From contig JAPEUQ010000004.1 in NCBI GenBank assembly GCA_027946365.1, positions 1 to 64,000 of the forward strand: a stretch of DNA of 64,000 bases, in the 5' to 3' direction. Source of the DNA: Kalmusia sp. IMI 367209 (taxonomy: Eukaryota > Ascomycota > Dothideomycetes > Pleosporales > Didymosphaeriaceae). The position numbers were made by a program, and so were the translations under genes. The notes below the pieces were generated by a model. The model had not been told where the DNA came from. It did no database searches and saw only the letters and a program-made list of their open reading frames with translations. Shown here piece after piece: positions 1 through 11,408 of this stretch (within the stretch, counting starts at the first letter, position 1; each line of letters begins with the position of its first letter).

Positions 1-2699
1 CAAGTTATATATAACTATTATATAGATCCTACGCAAAGTCATGTTACATAGTTAAGAATATAATAGAGGATACAACATTCTTATACTAAGTAGTAGGGAA
101 TAATAACTAGTAATTTCTATAATTTATAATGATTAGCTGGTTTCTTTATAATAACTAGAATGGCGTTTAAGAGTTACAAATCTTTATAAAAAGGATCCTT
201 ATTCTTATATTTATTATCTTATCTACTCCCACATTACTCTTTTTTTAGTAGTTATAGTATTCTCAGACTATTATTATTCTCTTTTTAATCTTTAACTGCC
301 CTGCTTAATACTTCGATGGAGGCGGCTAGTAATAAAATAATTATTTAAGACTTTTGTATTTCTATAGTATTCTTTAATAAACCCTAGTACTTTAGTCTTT
401 ATACCTATAGTCTACTTAGTTCTCCTAAACTATACCTACTATAGTAGCTAACTATGACTCCTAGTAATGTATGTGATAAATACATATATATTAGGATAGA
501 TTATCTTTTCCGCATTAATTACTATAAGGCTAAGATAACTAACACCTTATAGGCTAAATATTTTAGGATTAATAAATAGTCATTCACCCTATTTAATATT
601 ATTAATTATTCTAAGTAGGATGAGTACTAAGTCTACAGGGGACCTTGAGAAGCTAGTAAAGTAGTAGCTACCTAAATAATTAAGGATAGATATATCCACT
701 AACGCTATATATAGTCCCCAGAGCTAGTTTTAAATTAAATATAGAGACTATTAATCGTCTATATGAAGAGGTTTATAAAGGACGTTAAAATATTAAAAAT
801 ATAAATAGTATAAAGGAGTAGAAGAGATATATATAATATTATAACTCTTTAACAAGAAACGTATTAGCTAAAAGATAGAGGTAAGGATAGTAAAGAAGCT
901 CTACCTATCTTTATTTAGTCTTAATATCATATAGAGAGTACCTTACTCTATTCTAAAGATATACTCTTTCTTTTAAAGGTCTACCTAATACACTATTTAT
1001 AAATAAAAAGTCTAGATACTTTAGATTATTAGACGTTAGTTATCCTTTTAGATACTATAAAAGGTGATTTTACTTTATTATTATTTATATAGATAGTACT
1101 TTATTATAATTAGGAAGTATTAGCGCTATAATTATAATATCCTTAATAATAAATAGATTATTAGGTTTATATTAGATACTCCTTTTAATATTAAAATATA
1201 TCTAAAAGTATTTATACTTTAGTATATTTACTCTATTATACTAGTAGCTTATATTCTTCTATATAACTATAAGGAGGTTATCTATAAGAAACGCTAGTGG
1301 CTACGCCAATAAGAAGTTACCGTAGACTAAATAAAATATAAGTGGGTAGAAGATAAAGTCTTAACGTTTTTAATATTTTTTTAAGAACCTTATTATAATT
1401 AATTAGAAGATAGCGTATTAATCTATCGTCATATAAATCTAGAGACTATCTATCTAGATAATTAATATTAACCACTAATATATAGAAGATAATCTTAATA
1501 TTATTAAAAATATACTTTTATTTTAACTTCGTTTATAGCTAGTTAAGTCTATTAATAAGAGGCTTTAATAGTTATAGTTAATATAAGAATTATTAATCTT
1601 TAATATTTTACTTTTAGTTAGCTTATTAGATATAATAATATCTTTCTATTTTATAGTCTTCTTAATCTCTTTATCTAATGAGTTAAATTCATCTTTTTAA
1701 ATTAAAATTAAGTTTCCTTTAGTACTAATTATAGTTACCTATTATCTTAATCTTAATATTTATACTATAGTCGTATGTATGGAACGCTTGACTTATTTTT
1801 TAACTAAAAGGCGTCTTATATACTCTATCTAATATATATAGGCCACTCTACTATAAATTTCTCTTAAAATAGTATCTACTTATTAATAATTATCTTTTAT
1901 ATATATAAATTATCTAGTCTTTATAATAACTTTATACCCTCATCTAGTAGTTCGCCGATAAGGAAGATCTACTTAATATATAAAACTAGAATTCTATATA
2001 ATAGTCTTTTTTAAAATATTATATTAAGATATCTTTTTATAACGTCTTTAAAGTTTACACTCTTATTAAAAGCTTCTTAGGCGGGTTAGTAATTAGGTAT
2101 ATATAATAAGGTACTAGGTATCTCTTATAGTAGTATTATTAGTTAGAATATTTAGTACTTTAGATTAAATAATAGTTTATAGATATACTTATAGCTATAT
2201 AGGTTCTCTAGTTCTTAAAACTTATTATTATATTATTAAAGAACCGGCAACTATTACATGATTAGCCTTAGTAACTAGCTAACGATTATAAGAAGGTTAA
2301 GAAAAAGGAGAATATATAGTTATCCTTCAGTATAACTTATATAAGTTAGCTTTTAACTTTTATAATTAGCGTATATCACCTTTATGTATATTAGTAGTAT
2401 AACTACTATTAAAAAGAGATCTTTATTATTATAATGAAGTCTTATACTACTATATAAAGCTAATAGCTATATAGGTTCTCTCCCTACAGTATCTATTACT
2501 TATCCTTAAACTTATAATCCCCTTTATATAATTAATCTTCTATATATATATTATTTAGATATTATAATTATTTATTCTTTATTACTAAAACTACCTTCGC
2601 CATTATTCTACTTTAATTTATAAGGCGTAATATTATCCTAGGGTTTAGCATTATTTTTAAAAGTATTAAATAAACTATTATTACTCTCTTATTTATATA

Positions 2700-2905
2700 T
2701 TAGGTATATTAAATACGTTATAGATATAGATATTATAAATATATATATTATAGATATAGATATTATAGGTGTAAGTATTATAGATATAGATATAGATATA
2801 GGTGTAGATGTTATAGATATAGTATTATAGATATATATATAAATATAGATATTATAGGTATAGATATAGATATCGTAGGTATAGATATAGACGTTATAGA
2901 GATGG
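2700..2905. repeat. GATATA-type simple repeat
   Basis: About 200 bp of imperfect 6-bp units of the type TATAGA/GATATA, interspersed with TATTATAGG variants that return several times (TATAGATATAGATATTATAG is typical). It lies inside the AT block and does not look coding in any frame. Confidence 0.8.
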
Positions 2906-5754
2906 TAGATAAAAAGTTTAGCTACTAGTCTATATTACTAAGCGGACCTAGGTCTATCTCATTAATAATAAATTTATATTAATAGAATAGTATAGAGAAG
3001 GAGCTACTTTTTAGGGTGAAAGATAGTAGAGTAGGCACTAAGTTCTACCCCTTACCCTAGGGGTAAACTATAAGGAAAAGGAACTTTAAAGTAAAATATA
3101 ATATATATTTATTTAATATTAAATCGCCAGCCATACTACCGCTAAACATGTAAAGTCTAGAAGATAATATATAGTTTAAATAATTTATAGAGACTAGTAC
3201 TCCCTATCTATATAATAACTTTATACTATTTGTACTGTCTAGACTAGTGAGGAACCATACTAATTATCTAAGATTAATAAACTTATTTTATACTATATTT
3301 TACTAATGTCCTTTATCTTTAATATTATAAGCCTATAATAGTCTATACGAGGGCTAGCTTACTTAAAATCTATAAATTAGTAGAGTCTAGTAGTAGTTAT
3401 TAGTCTAGTAGTAACTATTAAGGAGACCTAATATATTAGGTCCTTTTATTAATAATATTATTTATAAAGGCTATATAGCTTATTTAAAATAAGACTATTT
3501 ATATTATCATATAATAACTCTCTATCTAGTACTATTTATAATCTATATTATAAGGTTTAGGTAGTATCTTACTCTTTTATAGATTTATATCTATATAATA
3601 CCGTCTATACTCTAGAAGATGAGACCTATACTATTAATATACCATAAATACTCTTTACCCTTAGGTTAGGGTGGGTATACTTAGCTCTTTAGGGAGTGTC
3701 TTAAGTATTATCTCTATCCCCTTAACCATTTTAAGTATTATTTCTATTTCTTTAGTCGTTAATAACTGCTCCTTTTACTAGGACTACCTAGTACTTCTAT
3801 ATATTATTTAGAGATCTACTATTAGATTACTAGCTATATTATTATAAGTAGCTTCTAATCTATATATTTTAACTAGAGTACTAAGTTATTAATGACTTCT
3901 AAGATTTAGTAGATAAATATATATATAATTTAGGTAATTATTAGTAAAAATCTATACTAGTTATATATATCTCCTCTAGAAGGAAGTCGATTAGATATTT
4001 ATACTTAAAGAGCTGGCCTTATAAAGTCTATAATAATAAGTAGCGTCCTCAGATATGCCTTATATTTAAAGTATGTACTATAGGCGTTTTTATATCTAAC
4101 TAGATATTTATAGAGATAGTACTCTAAGTATTATACTAGTATATTCTTTCTATTCTTATATATATAGTTAAGGACCTATTACTAGAGGATCTATAAGATA
4201 GCTTCTACCTCTTCTCTATGCCTTTCTTATAGTGTAGACACTAAGTCCTTTTATAATATAGGCTTATTATTCTTATATTAAGGACCTCTAGTAGGCTCTA
4301 GTTTAACTACTAGCTAATATACGTTATTAAGATACTTATAAGCTTCCCTTTCTACTTCCTAGTCTTAAGAGCGCCTAGATATTCTGGCGGTGCGTCTACC
4401 TAGCTCTATAGATATCTATTTATATAAGCTATAATATACATTATTACTTACTATTAAAAGAAGCCTCTTTAGTAATTACTAGATGGGTGAGGCTCGCGTC
4501 GGCTTAAGGCTAGGATAGAATAGATCCTATACGTCACCTCTACTATGTATCTATAGTAAGCTAATTAGTTTATTCTAATTAGTTAATTAGACTACTAGTC
4601 TCTACTAGTCGCGGATTTCTAAGGTAAGCTTAATAATCTTATTAAAGGTAGTAAACTAATACTACTAGTATTACTTAATATAAGATAAGTAAAGAGTTTT
4701 AGGCTAGGTTTATATTTATATTATCTATCCTACAACTTACCATCTATTTAAATATAGAGATGTTAAAGGTTATCTATCTAATTAAGATATAGTACTATCT
4801 TATAATTATAGAGCTCTAATTAGTATTCTATTATAGTATAATTAATTATTATATAGAAAACTTTACTTAACTACTAAGTCTAAGTTACTCTAGTATCTCC
4901 TACTTAACTAACTAATTTAACCCCTAGAATAGCTAACTATTATTTAAGAATAGACTTACTAATTTAGTTTAGATCTAGCTATAGTTATCTAGAAGTATAG
5001 TGTCCTCTTAATTAGCATAAAGCTTAATCTATAGATATAGTAAAAGTATATCTATCTCTTAGAATTAGCTTACCTTAGCTAATATATAAATAGGGGTAAA
5101 CTAACCTTTATTATAGATATTATATATCTACTAACGCTCTTCCTTTAATAATTAAAAATGTTAGAGATACTCTTTAAAAGCTTCTACTTAATAATAGCCT
5201 ATAATAAGCTCTATCTTTTCTTTAATTACGCTATTTTAGCTTTTAAATAATAGCTACTTCATACTATCCTTATTACTACTCTTACCTAAAGCTGATGGTA
5301 GTCTAAGCCTAATCCTTTTAATAAAGATAGTCTAGTATCTATTATATTTATATCTTAGAGTAAGTAACCTATAACTAATAACTTATATCTTACTAAAGAA
5401 TACTCTATCTCTTTAAAAATCTTATAGAGGCGATGCTTATATACTTTATTAATAGATTAATTAATACTAAGGCTCTAATCTAGGCTAAGTATATTAATTA
5501 AAAATCTAGCTATTACTAGTTTATATGGCGTAGCTTAATTATAGAGGAATCTACCTCTTTAACTTTCTTAATTATTATATATTACCTTTTATTACTTTTA
5601 TATTATTTATATCTTTATACTTTATAGTAGATAGCTCTGGGTGCGATTAGATTAGAAGGTAAAAAGAGAATAGAGTTTTTAAGATATAATATTAATTTTA
5701 TAGAGTTATTATCTACTAAACTAATTAGGAGTAGATTTAGTACTTATAAATCTA

Positions 5755-6965
5755 TAGGTCTAGTTTAAACCTCTTACCTCTAGAGATAGTCTTCTATAAA
5801 GTCTTTATCCTTAGGGGTAGTCTACTAGAGTCTTTACCCCTAGGGTAGTCTTTATAAAGTCTTTACTTTTATAGTAGTTCACTAGAGTCTTTACCCCTAG
5901 AGATAGTCTTTTATAAAGTCTTTATTCTTAGAATAGTCTATTAGAGTCTTTATCCCTAGGGGTAGTCTTTTATAGAGTCTTTATTTCTATAGCTCTATTA
6001 GAGTCTTTACCCCTAGGGGTAGTCTTCTATAGAGTCTTTACTTCTATGGCTCTATTAGAGTTTTTATTCTTAGGGGTAGTCTACTAGAGTCTTTATCCCT
6101 AAGGATAGTCTTCTATAAAGTCTTTATTTCTATAATAGTCTACTAGAGTCTTTACCCCTAGGGGTAGTCTTCTATAGAGTCTTTACTTCTATAGTAGTCT
6201 ACTAGAGTCTTTACCCCTAGGGATAGTCTTTTATAGAGTCTTTACTTTTATAGTAGTCTATTAGAGTCTTTACCCCTAGAGGTAGTCTTTTATAAAGTCT
6301 TTATCCTTAGGGATAGTCTTTTATAAAGTCTTTATTTCTAGGGTAGTCTACTAGAGTCTTTACCCCTAAGGATAGTCTTTTATAAAGTCTTTATCCCTAG
6401 GGGTAGTCTTTTATAAAGTCTTTACTCCTAGGGTAGTCTACTAGAGTCTTTACCCCTAGGGGTAGTCTTTCATAAAGTCTTTACCCCTAGGGGTAGTCTT
6501 TTATAAAGTCTTTACTTTTAGGGTAGTCTACTAGAGTCTTTACCTCTAGAGGTAGTCTTTTATAAAGTCTTTACTTCTAGAGATAGTCTTTCGTAAAGTC
6601 TTTACCCCTAAAGATGGTCTTTTATAAAGTTTTTACTCCTAGGGTAGTCTACTAGAGTCTTTACTTCTAGAAGTAGTCTTTTATAAAGTCTTTACCCCTA
6701 GGGATAGTCTTCTATAGAGTCTTTACTTCTATAATAGTCTACTAGAGTCTTTACCCCTAAGGATAGTCTTTTATAAAGTCTTTACTTCTATAACTCTACT
6801 AGAGTCTTTACTCCTAGGGGTAGTCTTTTATAGAGTCTTTACTTTTATAATAGTCTACTAGAGTCTTTACCCTAAGGATAGTCTTTTATAAGTCTTTATT
6901 TTTATAACTCTACTAGAGTCTTTACCCTTAAGTAGTCTTCTATAGGGTCTTTACCCTATAGGTCA
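5755..6965. repeat. minisatellite, ~29-31 bp units in ~59 bp dimers, palindromic core
   Basis: About 1.2 kb of tandem units built on AGTCTTTACCCCTAGGGGTA. Two alternating spacer types, CTACTAGAGTCTTTA and CTTTTATAAAGTCTTTA, form a higher-order repeat of about 59 bp; in places an extra monomer makes a trimer. The core CCCCTAGGGG is a perfect palindrome. Related cores occur near 3,053, 10,930 and 10,975 in the same block. Units differ by single C/T or G/A changes, consistent with duplication followed by RIP-like mutation. There is no ORF. Confidence 0.9.
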
Positions 6966-7029
6966 TCTTACACTATTTTTTCACCTCTAGGGATAATGCT
7001 AACCCTATTTTTGCGCACCGTTTCACTAA

Positions 7030-7190
7030 ATATTAATCTATTAATTTATCTAGAACCTTATTATATCTACTATATCTACTATAGATTTATTTATAATTAT
7101 TTATTATACGTAATTCTTTGGCTTATTGATAGGTGCTATTAATAATAAGTTAATAATTTAAGTTAATTATAAGGAATCTAATAAAGACTA
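7030..7190. mobile_element. LTR-end/LTR-start junction fragment
   Basis: Bases ~7,030-7,136 match the right-hand part of the ~320 bp repeat found at 8.4 and 10.6 kb (ending in ATTCTTTGGCTTATT then GGTGCTATTAATA). They are followed at once by the left-hand part of the same repeat (AGTTAATAATTTAAGTTAA, then AATAAAGACTAGA). An end directly joined to a start suggests tandem or nested insertions of one LTR family. Confidence 0.6.
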
Positions 7191-8389
7191 GAGGTTATAC
7201 TAGTTTTCTTAGAATAGTATTAATTATCTTTTTAAAATCTTCTAAATCCTTTTATATTTAATATTAGTATAGACTTTATTAATAGTCACTTTAACCTAGC
7301 AACTAAATCTAGTCTATATAGTTATTTAATCTTATAATAGCTTAAACTTTACTTACTTAAGTGCCTTCGCAACTTAAAAACATATAAAACTACTATAAAC
7401 TCTATATCTAAAAAAGTTCATTTATTTTATATATAATAATCTAGATATCTATCATCTTATCACCGTCGCCATTTAAGTAGCGTCTAGTCCAACCTTACTA
7501 TACTAAGGAGAATCTTACGTATTTAGGTAACGCTCTCATTACTTAATAATTTATAGATAAACTCCTAGTTATTACTTCTTATTACTAGAACGGCACCTTC
7601 AGCACTCACCCAGTATATAATACCCTAAAACTCCTATCTCTATAGTAGTACTATATATCTATTAGAGATAACTATATCTATATTCTTTAGATTTACTATT
7701 ACTATTTACCTAGCTTATATACCTCGAGCCTACTCTATATTTAAGTATAGGTCTTCTACTATCCTTTCTTATACTACCTTTTAATTATTTCGTAGACTAG
7801 ATAAATAATCCTATAATCTTTATATAATATAGTTATCTCTAACTAGACTCTATATACGTATTATATAGAATCTATAAGAACTCTAATATATACGTCATTA
7901 TTTATAAGAAAGATAGTAGGACTAGCAGTAGTAAATGGTTAGGTAGTAAAGTTAATTTTAATATATATATTTTTATAGGTAAAGTAGAAGCTAGATAATA
8001 TATAAATAGTAGTTATTAATATAAGATTACGCAGCTTACACGGCGTACCTAGCCTAGTAGAGAAAAAGGAGAATATTTTAGTAAGGTGGAGAGATTACTA
8101 TTTACGATAATTTATTAATGAAGGAGGACTATAACTTAATATAGCTATCACTATAATAGGCCTATTCTTAATAGATGGTATATATATCATATCCTTTCTC
8201 TTTATTTAAGTTGAATAACTTTTGATTAGAGCGTATACTAAGCCTTACTCAATAATCTAATTAGCTTAGTAGGAGCGTAACACCTTTATTATCACTACCT
8301 TTAATACGCCTTTTATATTAATAAGTAGGAGGGAACCACTACTATCTTTTTTAGTTTACTATCTTTTAAAACTATGTATAATCTTTTGA

Positions 8390-8699
8390 TACTTAGTAAT
8401 ATATATATAAAGACTAGAAATCTTTTTTATATATTCTTTCTCTAGTTCTAGATATTCTATTTATTTTCCTAATATTTTTAATCTTAATAGGATATTATTT
8501 TTAGTATAGAATATTATCTTTATTTTAGTATCTTTTCTATTTTAGCTCTCCTTAATAGGATATTATTATATAACTATTAAGTTACTAACTCTATTAGTTT
8601 ATCTAAAAATCTTATTATATTTATTATATTTATTATAGGTTTATCTATAATTACTTATTATGTATAATTCTTTGGCTTATTAATAGATGCTATTAATAT
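8390..8699 (-). repeat. LTR copy A (3' LTR of the relic)
   Basis: Aligns by eye over about 300 bp with copy B at 10,554-10,880. Shared landmarks are AAAGACTAGAAAT, TAGTTCTAGATATTC, ATTATCTTTATTTTAG and ATTCTTTGGCTTATTAATAG. The left edge is degraded; similarity is clear from about 8,420. Confidence 0.7.
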
Positions 8700-9399
8700 A
8701 ATACTCTAGTACCTCACTATAAACTATTTCTTCTTTTTCTAAGATATAAAATATATAATATATTACTTAATATTTATTTTATAATAACTATTTATATTTA
8801 TTATTAAAATATTTTAATCTATATTTTTAGGTTTAGTATAAAATTACGTTTATAGCTACTAATTTAATAGATAATTAATCTATAAGATATTTACTATTTT
8901 TATATATTTTATATTATTTATTATAGTATTTATCCTATTATAGAATTATATATTTCTAGTATCATTTATTATAATTATATATATAATATAACTTAATATT
9001 ATATTTATTATTTTATAGAAAGATATATAAATAATATCTAGATTATATTTTTATCTTTTAGTATTCTCTTATATAATACTAATATCTATATTTCTTTTTA
9101 TACTAGATCTATAATAGATCTATATAATTAGTATATATTTAAACTTAAGTAGAATTATATTTAATTATAAATCTCTATTATTATAGGATTATTTATAAGA
9201 TTCTTTTAATATTACTTTATTAATAATAGTTTTACTTCTATATCTATTATTCTTATATTCCTAACTTCTATATATCTAGTATAGTTATGTTATAAGTTAG
9301 TCTAGAATCTATACTTTAATAAAGTAATACTATTATTCTTTAGTTATTAAAATAGTCTAAAGTATTATAATATATATAATTCTAATCTTTATTTTTTTA

Positions 9400-9960
9400 T
9401 TTTTCTTTAGATAATTTTTTCTAAAATAGCCTATTTTACTATAGAATAGATAGGTCTTATTTTTAAAATATTATTATTTTTTTTTTTACTTAGCCCTTTA
9501 TATTCTTACTTAAGTTTTTATTTCTTCTTTCTTTTTATACTTTATTAATTATTATTACGTTATTATCTTAATTATACTTAATACTAATTATTATTTTAAT
9601 ACTTAGGTTTATTAATTTAGACTAAAGGGTTTTTTTTTCTTTTTTATTATTATTTATAGAGGTGATTATTAATTTTAATAAATAGTTTAATTATTTTATT
9701 TAGAATTTCTACTTTTTTATAGTAGATTAGTTTATCTTTAATAGTCTCTTTTAGTCTATTATAGTAAACTATTCTAAGTAATATATTATCTTAATTAATT
9801 CTAGTTACTAAATATCTAAAGTTTATAGTATATATTCTAATTAATTATCTTTAATAGAGTAATTAAATTTTATATTCTATCTAATATTCTACGTCTACTT
9901 CTCTAAATATAATTAATATTTTCCTTTTAAAATATTATTAGTTTTAGAATATTTTTTTAT
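9400..9960 (-). pseudogene. Gypsy-type gag remnant with mutated zinc knuckle
   Basis: Read on the minus strand, the frame at ~9,910-9,650 keeps the characteristic Gag pattern FREVDVEY ... YTINFRYLVTRIN ... VYYNRLKETIKDKLIYY ... INNHLYK, interrupted only by TAA/TAG at positions where Gln or Trp would be expected. Downstream, at 9,452-9,411, lies Y-x2-Y-x4-Y-x4-Y. This has the exact spacing of the CCHC nucleocapsid knuckle, with every Cys and His codon (TGY, CAY) read as TAY. All four changes are the G-to-A or C-to-T changes that RIP makes. The element is inactive. Confidence 0.75.
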
Positions 9961-10553
9961 ATTATTTATATATTCTTTATATTAGTTTTATTATTTAGAT
10001 AATCTTCTATAAGGGGTTAAAGTTAATTTACTAGTTTTTCTATTATATAGAGTCCTACTATAAGGATTTTTACTTAGTTAATTCTAAAGTTATTAATATA
10101 GAATTTAAAGTATAGCTTTATATTAATATAAAAGATTTTAATTTTCTTTATATTTCTATTAAACTTTTCTAGGAGGGAACTTTAATAAATATTTTTAATA
10201 GCTTCTATAGGGTTACTACTACTATTTACTCTATATAAACTATAAATATTTAAATTTATTCTATTTATACTACTAGTAATATTACTAGATTAATAGTTAA
10301 TATTATAATATTACTACTAGTTACTATATATAAACTACTTAATAGTATATTAATTATTATTATTTTAATATATAACTAGAATTTATTAGATAGTTAAAAT
10401 ATTATACGCTAAGTTATTTATCTAAAGTAGTCTAAAGTAAAATAGACTTTAGAAAGTCTAGTACTAGTTAATTAAGTAATAAATAAAGCTTATACTACTT
10501 TAATAAAGTATATTAAAGTTAATATTATTTTATATTAATCTAGATAAGAGATA

Positions 10554-10880
10554 AGTTAATAATTTAAGTTAACTATAAGAAATATAATAAAGACTAGAAA
10601 TTTTTCTTTTATATATTCTCTCTTTAGTTCTAGATATTCCATCTATTTCTCTAATATTTCTATTCTTAGTAGAATATTATTTTTAGTATAGGATATTATC
10701 TTTATTTTAGCGTCTTTTCTATTTTAGTTATTTTTAGTAGGATATTATTATATAACTACTAAGTTATTATTTCTACTAGTTTATTTAAGAATCTTATTAT
10801 ATCTACTATACCTACTATAGGCCCATTTATAATTATTTATTATGCGTAATTCTTTGGCTTATTAATAGGTACTATTAATA
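10554..10880 (-). repeat. LTR copy B (5' LTR of the relic)
   Basis: The best-preserved copy of the family, starting AGTTAATAATTTAAGTTAA and ending GGTACTATTAATA. It is bounded on both sides by the 11-mer GATAAGAGATA, so it could alternatively be a solo LTR with its own target-site duplication. Confidence 0.7.
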
Positions 10881-11408
10881 GATAAGAGATAGTTTTTCTT
10901 TATTAATATCATTTTATAGCCTTACCTCTAGGGTAAGAGGTAGTTTCCTACTATTAATATTACTCTATAGCCTTACCTCTAGGGGTAAGAGTAAGTATCC
11001 TATTATCTAGACCTTATTAATGTACATCTACCTTACTAAGTAGTTAAAATTAAATTCTATTATAGAGTAAACCTCATTTTTATTTCTAGAGATAATTTAA
11101 TTCTATTTTAGTGGTATAGTTTAAGGATATAGTATACTCTAAGTTAGCTTAAGAGTTAAAGGAGTTATAAATAACTATTATTTAATACCTAAATATCTAT
11201 TTCTATAGATATAATTAAATGCTATTATATATATATAATATCATACTCTATTTTAAGAAGATAATATACTTAACTTCCTTTTCTAGAGGAATCTAAACCC
11301 TAATTTATTTCTAGACTATAGATAAAGGTAGTAATTATATATATATATAACATGAATATTATCTCAATATAGTTAGAAAATACGTAATGTATAACTAATA
11401 TTTAATAC

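Larger units (their letters stand above)
8390..10880 (-). mobile_element. RIP-killed LTR retrotransposon relic (LTR-gag-LTR)
   Basis: Two direct copies of a ~310-330 bp repeat (about 8,390-8,699 and 10,554-10,880) flank ~1.85 kb of AT-rich sequence. On the minus strand that interior keeps the outline of a Gypsy-type Gag protein and its zinc knuckle. I see no reverse transcriptase or integrase, and the interior is too short for them, so this is either a non-autonomous element or an internally deleted one. Both LTRs and the interior carry CpA to TpA decay. An 11-bp direct repeat, GATAAGAGATA, sits exactly on both sides of the right-hand copy (10,543-10,553 and 10,881-10,891). Orientation is minus, with the 5' LTR at the right. 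Confidence 0.7.
1..11400. repeat. RIP-degraded AT-rich block (left isochore)
   Basis: This gene-free stretch is extremely AT-rich and dominated by TpA steps, while CpA and TpG are scarce. Remaining cytosines sit mostly in CC, CT or CG contexts. That is the footprint of fungal repeat-induced point mutation, which turns CpA into TpA. No open frame of gene size survives. Recognisable contents are listed separately: the simple repeat near 2.7 kb, the minisatellite near 6 kb and the LTR/gag relic at 8.4-10.9 kb. Bases 1-2,700 and 2,905-5,750 contain only degraded sequence that I cannot assign; some frames carry only TAA/TAG stops, as expected for a RIP-killed transposon. The right edge is sharp and lies about 10 bp beyond the stop codon of the receptor gene. 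Confidence 0.9.

Noticed and set aside
1..5750. Identification of a specific DNA transposon
   Set aside because: Some frames have only TAA/TAG stops, but no transposase or reverse-transcriptase motif could be recognised after RIP decay.
5755..6965. CRISPR-like array
   Set aside because: Spacers are not unique: both halves of the ~59 bp unit repeat, so it is a minisatellite in a eukaryotic genome.
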